In this document: one piece after another, positions 38,365 to 44,777 of the stretch
Numbering within the stretch: the first letter of the stretch is position 1
Layout: each line of letters opens with the position of its first letter
Assembly: GCF_022808915.1 (NCBI RefSeq)
Contig: NZ_JAKZFS010000006.1
Coordinates: 62,001-126,000, forward strand
Reading direction: 5' to 3'
DNA from: Fundidesulfovibrio terrae
Lineage (GTDB): Bacteria > Desulfobacterota > Desulfovibrionia > Desulfovibrionales > Desulfovibrionaceae
DNA: 64,000 nt
The notes under the pieces: model-generated
What the model saw: the letters and a program-made list of their open reading frames with translations, nothing else
The model's database searches: none
Told to the model about the DNA's origin: nothing
Translations under genes and position numbers: made by a program

Positions 38365-39339
38365 TTAGTGGTGTTCGCGGGGATTGAAATCGGAGGCCTT
38401 GGCCAGTTCCTCCCACAGGGCGCGTTCCTTGTCCGTGGCGGTCCTGGGCACCTGGATCATGACCCGCACCAGTTGATCGCCGCGTCCGGCCTTGCCCTGA
38501 AGCCCCTTGCCCCGGATACGCAGCTTGCGCCCGGAGCCGATGCCCGGGGGGATGTTCAGGTCTATCTCGCCGTCCAGGGTGGGCACGCGCACGCTGGCGC
38601 CCAGGGCGGCCTCCCAGGGGGCCACCGGAACGTCCACCACCACGTTGACGTCCTCGAGCTTGAAGCGTGAGTGGGGGCGGATGGTGATCTTGAGGTAGAG
38701 ATCGCCCGCCGGTCCGCCGCCAAACCCTTGTGAACCTTGCCCGGCCAGGCGGATCTTGCCGCCGTCGCGCATGCCCGCCGGGATGTTCACCGAGAGGGTC
38801 TTGGGTTTCAGGTAAGGGCGACCGTCGGGGGTGACGGCTTCCTCCTGCAGGGTGATGGCCTTGGAGCCGCCCAGGTAGGCTTCCTCCAGGGTGAGCTCCA
38901 GTGCGGCCTCCACGTCCTGTCCGCGCGCGGGGCGGCGCTGGCCGCCGAAGCCCTGGCCGAAGCCGGACCCTCCGAAGCCGCCCATGCCGCCGGATCCGCC
39001 GAATATGGTCTGGAAGAAGTCCGAGAAGCCGCCCGCGTCGAACTGCTGGCCGCCCTGACCGCCGAAGTGGAAGCGGACGTTCTCGTAGCCCGGCGGGGGC
39101 TGGAAGTTTTGCCCGTGCTGCCAGTTGGGGCCGAGCTGGTCGTAGAGCTTGCGCTTCTCGGGGTCGCGCAGCACCTCGTAGGCTTCGTTGATCTCCTTGA
39201 ACTTGCCCTCTGCCTTGCAGTCGCCGGGATTCAGGTCCGGGTGGCACTGCCGGGCCAGCTTCTTGAAAGCCTTGGAGATGTCGTCCTGCGAGGCGTCCCG
39301 CTTGACGCCCAGGAGCTTGTAGTAGTCTTTGTAATCCAC
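38365..39339 (-). CDS. cbpA: DnaJ-like co-chaperone CbpA
   Basis: 324 residues starting at a GTG (VDYKDYYKLLGVKRDA) after AAAGGATA. A J domain with HPD (CHPDLNPGD) is followed by a Gly/Phe/Gln-rich linker (GGQGGQQFDAGGFSDFF). Two C-terminal substrate-binding domains follow without the zinc-finger repeats of DnaJ, which marks the type II CbpA class. It is the first gene of the cbpA-cbpM-clpB operon. A TTGACG-16-TATTAT promoter lies 45-72 bases upstream of the start. It is a second J-protein besides the dnaJ at 21 kb. Confidence 0.93.
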   Translation of the reverse strand: MDYKDYYKLLGVKRDASQDDISKAFKKLARQCHPDLNPGDCKAEGKFKEINEAYEVLRDPEKRKLYDQLGPNWQHGQNFQPPPGYENVRFHFGGQGGQQFDAGGFSDFFQTIFGGSGGMGGFGGSGFGQGFGGQRRPARGQDVEAALELTLEEAYLGGSKAITLQEEAVTPDGRPYLKPKTLSVNIPAGMRDGGKIRLAGQGSQGFGGGPAGDLYLKITIRPHSRFKLEDVNVVVDVPVAPWEAALGASVRVPTLDGEIDLNIPPGIGSGRKLRIRGKGLQGKAGRGDQLVRVMIQVPRTATDKERALWEELAKASDFNPREHH

Positions 39340-39383
39340 GTGGTTATCCTTTGTCGGACGTCTTCGTCCCGTGGCAAGTTTAC

Positions 39384-39411
39384 ATAATAATCCGGTTGGT
39401 GAAACCGTCAA
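39384..39411 (-). promoter_or_regulatory. Candidate promoter of cbpA-cbpM-clpB
   Basis: Minus-strand TTGACG and TATTAT hexamers are separated by 16 bases, about 45 bases before the cbpA start. The -10 is one base from the consensus. CTTGAC also resembles the -35 of some heat-shock sigma factors, so sigma-32-type control is possible but not shown. Confidence 0.6.
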
Positions 39412-39540
39412 GCGCCACGGGGCAATAGAGCATGTCTTTTTCGCATTATACACGTTTGGAGGCGGGACGAAACCGGGATTTCACGCTTTCCGTCCTGGCA
39501 GGGAAAGGGCTTCTGGGGCTGTCGACCGGCGATCACTTGA

Positions 39541-39583
39541 CAAGTATTTGTCGATAGGACAAGTGAATAAATATTGGGCAAGT
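39541..39583 (+). repeat. Three CAAGT direct repeats with a 19-bp period
   Basis: CAAGT occurs at 39541, 39560 and 39579, exactly 19 bp apart, preceded by GA, GA and GG. The first lies within GACAA-GTAT-TTGTC, an inverted repeat. The array is in an AT-rich patch, 67-109 bp before the DUF4234-like gene start. It looks like tandem binding sites for a regulator. Confidence 0.5.
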
Positions 39584-39649
39584 CGAATTGTGACGTGTTG
39601 TTTCGGACCGCCGCGGGGGCATAAACGCCACCGGGCAAGCGAGGAATCC

Positions 39650-40186
39650 GTGGAAGACCCCAACTTGCCGGATAACGGGCAACCCGGGATGAATGGAGAA
39701 GCCCGTCGCGTCGCCGCAGCGGACCGGCTTCCCGGCATCCGCCGGATGTCCATCTGGCTGATGCTTTTGTGGTCGCTGCTGTCCCTGGGGTTCTATCCTT
39801 ACTTCTGGCTCGGGCTGCGGGCGAAGCATTTCAACAGGTTGCATTCGAACGCGAAAGTGAAGGTCACCCCCATCGTTTTCGCGGCCGTGGCTTCGACCGT
39901 CACGCCCTTTTTCATGGAACCTCTCCCGGACGTGCCCCCGACCCTCGGCTTCGCGATATGCGTGGCGGCCCAGCTCATCTTCTGGGGCAGCCTCGCGTGG
40001 TTCTATCTCCAGTTCTTCAATGCCAGGCGGGCCATGATGGATCATCTGGCCGCTTTCGACACCCCGGAAGAGAATTATTCCCGGATAAGCGCCCTGTGGA
40101 CGTTCCTGTTCGTCAATCTTTACCTCCAGTTCCGCATCAACTGGGCCGTGACCGGGGACGAACAGGAGCCTGCGGGAAAGGCGTAA
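39650..40186 (+). CDS. DUF4234-like membrane protein
   Basis: 178 residues from a GTG preceded by GAGGAA; the ATG at 39689 is an alternative. The core (IRRMSIWLMLLWSLLSLGFYPYFWLGLRAKHFNRL) is typical of DUF4234: a helix, then Gly-x-Tyr-Pro and an amphipathic segment. Two further helices follow (VTPIVFAAVASTVTPFF and GFAICVAAQLIFWGSLAWFYLQ), and a last hydrophobic stretch precedes the end. Function is unknown. It has an unusual AT-rich upstream region with 19-bp-spaced repeats. An Smr-domain gene follows 87 bp later. Confidence 0.65.
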   Translation: MEDPNLPDNGQPGMNGEARRVAAADRLPGIRRMSIWLMLLWSLLSLGFYPYFWLGLRAKHFNRLHSNAKVKVTPIVFAAVASTVTPFFMEPLPDVPPTLGFAICVAAQLIFWGSLAWFYLQFFNARRAMMDHLAAFDTPEENYSRISALWTFLFVNLYLQFRINWAVTGDEQEPAGKA

Positions 40187-40273
40187 GTCCCCGCTCCTCC
40201 CGGAGAAGGGCCGGAGCCTTCCAGGCGGCCGGGCGGCGTTGCAATCCGGACCGAGTCAGGCTAGCACCGCCGC

Positions 40274-40984
40274 ATGTCCAAGAAAGACGACTTCAACAAT
40301 CCCTTCGACCAGCTCAAAGGCTTGAAGCTCAAGAAGCTGAAGCCCGCCGCCCCGGCCCCTGCGCCCAAACCAGCCAAGGCCGCCGAACAGGCCCCGGCCG
40401 ACGAGGAGGACCTGTTCGCCAGGGCCATGTCCGGCGTCGACCGCATGGGCAAGGCCGCAACCGGCAGGCAGGTGGCCGCCCAGGTGCGGCCGGCGCAGCC
40501 GGTGGCGTCCGATCCGGATGCCGAGGCCCGGGCCATGCTGCAGGACCTGGTGTCCGGCAAGGTGGAGTTCGAGTTGGAGTACACGGACGAATACGTGCAG
40601 GGATTCGTCAAGGGAACGGACCAGAAGATTTTTCGCCAGCTCAAGGCCGGGCAGTATAGCCCGGAGGCGCACCTGGACCTGCACGGCCTCAACGCCGAGC
40701 AGGCTTACGAGTCGCTGCTCGTGTTCACGCGGGAGAAATACATGCAGGGCAAGCGCTGCCTGCTGCTTATCCCCGGCCGGGGCATCAACTCGCCGGGCGG
40801 CATGCCGGTGCTGAAGGAAGAGCTGAAAAGCTGGCTCACGCGCGATCCCCTGAAAAGGGTGGTGCTGGCCTTCTGCACTGCCCAGCCGCGCCACGGCGGG
40901 GCCGGAGCGCTCTACGTGCTGCTTAGGCAGCGCAAGAAGACCGAAGGCAAGATCAAGTGGGAGAACCTGTGGGGGGACGATTGA
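40274..40984 (+). CDS. Smr-domain protein
   Basis: 236 residues. The N-terminal 90 are low-complexity, rich in Lys, Ala and Pro (KPAAPAPAPKPAKA), and probably disordered. A C-terminal Smr domain holds LDLHGLNAEQAYESL and the LLIPGRGINSPGG loop, with KRVVLAFCTAQPRHGGAGALYVLL at the end. Smr domains are small nucleases or nucleic-acid binders related to the MutS2 C-terminus. LDLHG and GRG are the conserved motifs, so activity is plausible. It is the last GC-rich gene before the AT-rich island. Confidence 0.88.
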   Translation: MSKKDDFNNPFDQLKGLKLKKLKPAAPAPAPKPAKAAEQAPADEEDLFARAMSGVDRMGKAATGRQVAAQVRPAQPVASDPDAEARAMLQDLVSGKVEFELEYTDEYVQGFVKGTDQKIFRQLKAGQYSPEAHLDLHGLNAEQAYESLLVFTREKYMQGKRCLLLIPGRGINSPGGMPVLKEELKSWLTRDPLKRVVLAFCTAQPRHGGAGALYVLLRQRKKTEGKIKWENLWGDD

Positions 40985-41030
40985 GTGAGTAAAGCTGCAA
41001 CTGGCTATATCCGTTATGGTTAGTAGCTAA

Positions 41031-41049
41031 AAGTAGGGTGCCCCTACTT
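41031..41049. promoter_or_regulatory. Operator-like inverted repeat before the AT-rich gene pair
   Basis: A perfect 8-bp inverted repeat AAGTAGGG-TGC-CCCTACTT lies five bases upstream of the candidate -35 element. There is no T-run, so it is more like a binding site than a terminator for the Smr gene that ends 47 bp earlier. Confidence 0.5.
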
Positions 41050-41053
41050 GTGG

Positions 41054-41081
41054 TTGCAATAAATATTTGTAAAAATATATT
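41054..41081 (+). promoter_or_regulatory. Candidate promoter of the AT-rich gene pair
   Basis: TTGCAA, a 16-base spacer and TATATT form a near-consensus housekeeping promoter in a very AT-rich stretch. It lies about 50 bases before the ATG at 41133, which has an AAGGATG ribosome-binding site. Confidence 0.6.
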
Positions 41082-41132
41082 TTTTGGAGACTGGGTGATC
41101 ATTTCAGTCACGTGTAGCATAAGGATGACTTT

Positions 41133-41894
41133 ATGTTTACTGGAAGCATGACGTATTATCATGGCACGACAACATATGCATGGGATAGCATTCGAAGTGA
41201 TAGAGTATTTCGCCCTGATAAACAGAAGGCAGACGGTGAATATTGGACAGCAAAGGGCGTGTATTTTTCTTGCAGCAATCCATATGTTGCGTTATGGTAT
41301 GCACATTTTAGGTGTTTTTTGCTTGGGAAGGACGGTATTGAAAGTAGCCCTGTAGTAATAACATTTGAGAAGGCGATTGATGATGAATCAGATGTGGTTA
41401 ACCTGCTGACATCTGATGGTCAAAGGGTTTTGTTTAAAATGCACAACAGGTTAAAGCCAGTTCATTCTGCTACTAAAAATGCGGTTACGATTAATACAAA
41501 CTTAGATGCTCTGGCTTTGAAGCATTTGCCAGATATGGAAGATGTTGAAAATATATGCGTTTTTTCTGCATTTCAAGAGGGTGAAAGCTTTCAAAAGATT
41601 GTTCATGGCCATGATTTTGTCAATGAATATATAAATGATAGAGTAGGATTTTGTGTAGGTGACAACGTGTCTGTTTGCTTTCTAGATGATGTTCCTCTTT
41701 TGAGTCTTGGAGATTATAAGGTTCTAACATCTGACCACATTCTTGATGAAGATATGGCGCATGGTGAGAATGCTTTGTTTCCTGTTATTTGCCAGGGATT
41801 GAATAACAAACTACTGGCAGGTAAGTTTGCAAAAAGTTCAAAAGCAGTTGGTCTCCACGATTATTTTTTGGAGGTTTGTCATGCGAAGAACTAA
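41133..41894 (+). CDS. Putative ADP-ribosyltransferase-fold protein (possible toxin/defence effector)
   Basis: 253 residues encoded in markedly AT-rich DNA with codon use unlike its neighbours. The N-terminus MTYYHGTTTYAWDSIRSD gives a YHGT motif (His10), followed by KGVYFSCSNPYVALWYA (Tyr44). This matches the first two signatures of the PARP/DUF3990-like ADP-ribosyltransferase fold, H..Y..., which bind NAD. The third catalytic residue is not clear; candidates lie in the DFVNEYINDRVGF or DNVSVCFLDD region. There is no signal peptide or membrane segment. It overlaps the next gene by 14 bases, so the products are made together. An NAD-consuming or target-modifying toxin is inferred, not shown. 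It could also be an unrelated fold with a chance HGT motif. Confidence 0.55.
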   Translation: MFTGSMTYYHGTTTYAWDSIRSDRVFRPDKQKADGEYWTAKGVYFSCSNPYVALWYAHFRCFLLGKDGIESSPVVITFEKAIDDESDVVNLLTSDGQRVLFKMHNRLKPVHSATKNAVTINTNLDALALKHLPDMEDVENICVFSAFQEGESFQKIVHGHDFVNEYINDRVGFCVGDNVSVCFLDDVPLLSLGDYKVLTSDHILDEDMAHGENALFPVICQGLNNKLLAGKFAKSSKAVGLHDYFLEVCHAKN

Positions 41895-42666
41895 AAATTT
41901 ACTGAGTAAGATTGATGATTATTTCGAAAATAATTATCAAGATACAATTTTTCTAAATCACTTGTATGCAATCAGAACTGTTCAGCGTATTAATACGAAC
42001 TACAAATTTATAATTAATAAGTTGATAAAGACTGAGGATGACTTGGTTTTTAAGCGGTATCTTTCTCGTAATCAATTAAAGACTTTTGTTGACAAGATAT
42101 CTGTTGCTACAAAAGGCGTGAAGAAAATTTTAACTAATAGACTGATTAGTTCTATTGAAAAGTGTGACGTCGATGATCTTTCTTGTAGGGTCAACGTTTT
42201 TCAATTGATTGGAGCAAATGGAAGGGCAGAGAGTTTTGATTTTCTTGGGGCGTTGGAGCATGATATCAAGTCTCAACATGCTACATTAAAATTTTCTTAT
42301 TTGAATATTTCTGTTTACAAATCTAAAGCTCCATATGAGACTGTTGAACAAATTTTTTGCGAACTAGATAATAATGACAAGCTTAGGCGGTTTTATTTTA
42401 GTTATTTGCGTTATTATTATAAAGGTGTGGATAATATTTTCAAGCGATTTAGTGAGAGTGTTCAGGATAACCATAAGAAACAAATTGCAGTTCTTTTTCC
42501 GGCTCTCGATACTGTTTTAAGGCAGCATCGTTATAAATCAGAAATTCAAGGAAATTTACTCAGGCATCACGATTTCTTTGCCAAAGCATTGGGTGCTGCG
42601 CCATCAGAAGTTGCTGTAAGATTTGAAAATTCTTTTGATAATATTCACGACAAAGGCGTTGCATAA
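41881..42666 (+). CDS. Unknown protein, partner of the ART-like gene
   Basis: 261 residues from an ATG with a GGAGG site inside the end of the upstream gene. It is mostly helical, basic and aromatic-rich (KIDDYFENNYQDTIFLNHLYAI, RRFYFSYLRYYYKGVDNIFKRF), with no signal peptide or membrane helix. I recognise no domain. Base composition is as AT-rich as the upstream gene, so both arrived together. The tight overlap suggests a functional pair: an antitoxin, a sensor or a second effector subunit. Its size is large for a classical antitoxin, which favours a sensor or co-effector. Confidence 0.6.
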   Translation: MRRTKNLLSKIDDYFENNYQDTIFLNHLYAIRTVQRINTNYKFIINKLIKTEDDLVFKRYLSRNQLKTFVDKISVATKGVKKILTNRLISSIEKCDVDDLSCRVNVFQLIGANGRAESFDFLGALEHDIKSQHATLKFSYLNISVYKSKAPYETVEQIFCELDNNDKLRRFYFSYLRYYYKGVDNIFKRFSESVQDNHKKQIAVLFPALDTVLRQHRYKSEIQGNLLRHHDFFAKALGAAPSEVAVRFENSFDNIHDKGVA

Positions 42667-42933
42667 CTCTTCTGCCTTATTGCGATTTATAAGAACGGTC
42701 AGAGAGTGACTTTTATCCCTGGATTTTGTTTTTTTATTTTTTTGTTTAGAATTTAACGATCATGCCGTAGTGGGACCTGATTTTTAAAGCTCCCCTCTTT
42801 AGGTTTGCATCTCGGGCTCCCATTTCTCTCTGTCCTTAAGGAACACCGGGATAGCCTTGGGGCCGTCAAGAATGAAAAAAGGACGCCCTGTTGCAGAAAC
42901 GTCCCTGAATCTTACTCAATCATCTACTGTCTT
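42667..42933. other. AT-rich right flank of the island
   Basis: 267 bp without a recognised gene. It includes a long T-rich run (about 42725-42750) that could end plus-strand transcripts from the ART-like pair. GC content returns to normal near 42800-42850. No tRNA, integrase or clear direct repeat marks the boundary. Confidence 0.5.
42875..42904 (-). terminator. Terminator of the MAF-type gene
   Basis: On the minus strand GGACG-loop-CGTCC is followed by T6. It lies about 30 bases after the stop at 42934. The stem is short (5 bp) with a 14-base loop, so the call is moderate. Confidence 0.55.
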
Positions 42934-44727
42934 TCACGCAGCCGCTTCCTTCTTTTCCAGGCCCGCCGGCCCCATCACCCCGTCCATCTCCTTCACCTTG
43001 TTAAGCGCGCGCTTGAGGATGTCGCGGTACTCCTTCATGTCCGTTGGCGCATACTTGGCGCGGCAGTGCACCATGGACGCCATGTCCATGACCTCGTTGT
43101 AGAGGTAGGGCAGGTAGAGCGGGTCCTGCTTGAGGAACTGCAGCACCCTGTTCAGCAGGTTCTTGATGTCGAGCTGGTGCTTGCCGGGCTTTTTCATGAA
43201 CTTCTCGAAATGCTTGGTGGCCTGGCGCAGCGACTGGTTCCAGGTGTTGTGGCGCGCCTGGTACACCGGCCGCGTGCGGGGCTGGTTCACCCGGCGGATG
43301 GCGTCCAGGAAGCGCTCCTTGGCCCCGGGCTGGGAGGCCAGCAGGCCGCGCTGGTGGCATTCCTCGACGTCCACCACCGTGCTGCCCTCGATCTCCGCGC
43401 CGCCGCCGTAGATGTTGTAGATGGGCACCTGGGCCTTGCGGAGGTCCTTTTCCAGGTCGCGCTTGGCCGAGAGGTAGCCCACGTTGGAATAGATGGTCTG
43501 TCCCCAGAGGTTGGTGAACTGCACGTCCCGGTTGGGATCGAAGCTCTGCACGTTCTGGTGGGCGTGGTGGCCGGGGGCGTGGGTTCTGTCGCCGGGCCAG
43601 GAGAAGTCCTGCCCCGCCAGCACGATGCGGCTCACGCCGCACCAGGAGAGGAACCTCGCCAGGGTGACGCCCACGTTGCCGCCCGCGTCCAGCACCAGTT
43701 CGTGCTCCTGGAACACGTAGGTGCCGAGTCCGCCCATGGTCCAGAGCGGGATCTTGGGGCCAGGATAGCGCCTGACCACACCCGGGTCCATCTTGGTGGA
43801 ATAGATCAGCGGCAGGTTTTCAAGCCAGGACATGTCCTGGATGTTGTCGTAGAGGCGCATCATCTCGTCACGGAAGTCGATGGCCAGGCAGAAGTCGGGC
43901 TTGAGCCCCACGCGCTCCATGGCGGGCAGGGTCTGCAGGGCCGAGGCGTAGAGGGCGTGTCCCGGACGCTTGGCCAAAAGCGGCCCGTTGTCGGCCAAGG
44001 ACGGCCCCGCGCCGAGGATCACCGCCGTGACGCCCTGGGCCGTGCCCTTGAGCGGCAGGAGGCTGCCGTGATTCATGGCGTCGGAGTAGTTTTGCAATTC
44101 GTTGCCGACCATGACCTCCTGCTTGAGGCGCAGGGTGGCCAACTCCACGGAAAAGTTTTCCAGCTTGCCCCGGGTGAGGTGGGTCATCTGGGCGTATTCG
44201 GGCCCGATCTGCTGTGAGGGCAGGTCGTTTCGCAGGTGGATGCTGCCGTAGACGAGGTTCAGGTCCAGGCGCTGGACGGCCGCTTCCACCTGGTCGTGGC
44301 TTGGCACCACGAAACGGAGCTTTCCGGCCTGGATGAAGGGGCGGTAGTCGGTCTGGCCGAGGCAGGCCAGAAGCACGTCGGGCCTGGGCTCGATGACCAG
44401 CACCTTGTGGGAGTCGGGCGTGCCGGTGAGCACGTGGTTGAGCCCGTAGCCCAGGTTCACGCCCACGATGACCGTGGCGTCGCGCTCAGGGGTGTCGATC
44501 TTGCGCCACTCGTCGTAGAGCACCGGCAGGATCGGGCTTTTCTCGATGACGCCGGAACCGTCATCCATGCGCCAGTCGAGAAGTCCCATGGCATTGACGA
44601 AGACGCGCTCGAGTGCGCCTTCGATGTCCGCGACGCCGGATGCCAGCCAGGAGGCCACGGGTTCCTTGGCGGCAGCCAGGGCTTCCAGGTTGGCGGTGAG
44701 GAATTGGTGCAGGTTCATGCGCCCCAT
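42934..44727 (-). CDS. Motility-associated factor (MAF/DUF115) glycosyltransferase-like protein
   Basis: 597 residues. The central DUF115 domain has AVILGAGPSLADNGPLL, then DFCLAIDFRDEMMRL and VLAGQDFSWPGDRTHAPGHH, all hallmarks of the MAF family. These transfer nonulosonic acids such as pseudaminic or legionaminic acid to flagellins. The N-terminal 200 residues (YGLNHVL, VLVIEPRPDVLLACLGQTD) form the usual extra domain. I start at 44727 because AAGGAA precedes MGRMNLHQF. No flagellin or sugar-synthesis genes are near. It is divergent from the cysteine synthase fusion, 50 bp away. Confidence 0.85.
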   Translation of the reverse strand: MGRMNLHQFLTANLEALAAAKEPVASWLASGVADIEGALERVFVNAMGLLDWRMDDGSGVIEKSPILPVLYDEWRKIDTPERDATVIVGVNLGYGLNHVLTGTPDSHKVLVIEPRPDVLLACLGQTDYRPFIQAGKLRFVVPSHDQVEAAVQRLDLNLVYGSIHLRNDLPSQQIGPEYAQMTHLTRGKLENFSVELATLRLKQEVMVGNELQNYSDAMNHGSLLPLKGTAQGVTAVILGAGPSLADNGPLLAKRPGHALYASALQTLPAMERVGLKPDFCLAIDFRDEMMRLYDNIQDMSWLENLPLIYSTKMDPGVVRRYPGPKIPLWTMGGLGTYVFQEHELVLDAGGNVGVTLARFLSWCGVSRIVLAGQDFSWPGDRTHAPGHHAHQNVQSFDPNRDVQFTNLWGQTIYSNVGYLSAKRDLEKDLRKAQVPIYNIYGGGAEIEGSTVVDVEECHQRGLLASQPGAKERFLDAIRRVNQPRTRPVYQARHNTWNQSLRQATKHFEKFMKKPGKHQLDIKNLLNRVLQFLKQDPLYLPYLYNEVMDMASMVHCRAKYAPTDMKEYRDILKRALNKVKEMDGVMGPAGLEKKEAAA

Positions 44728-44777
44728 GCAAGCAAGTTCCTTGCCAGCGCTGAGTCTTTCCCCTAAATCCCTGGGGC

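Noticed and set aside
42800-42950. Direct-repeat or attachment-site boundary for the AT-rich island
   Set aside because: No matching repeat was found between about 40985 and the right flank near 42850. The insertion mechanism remains open.
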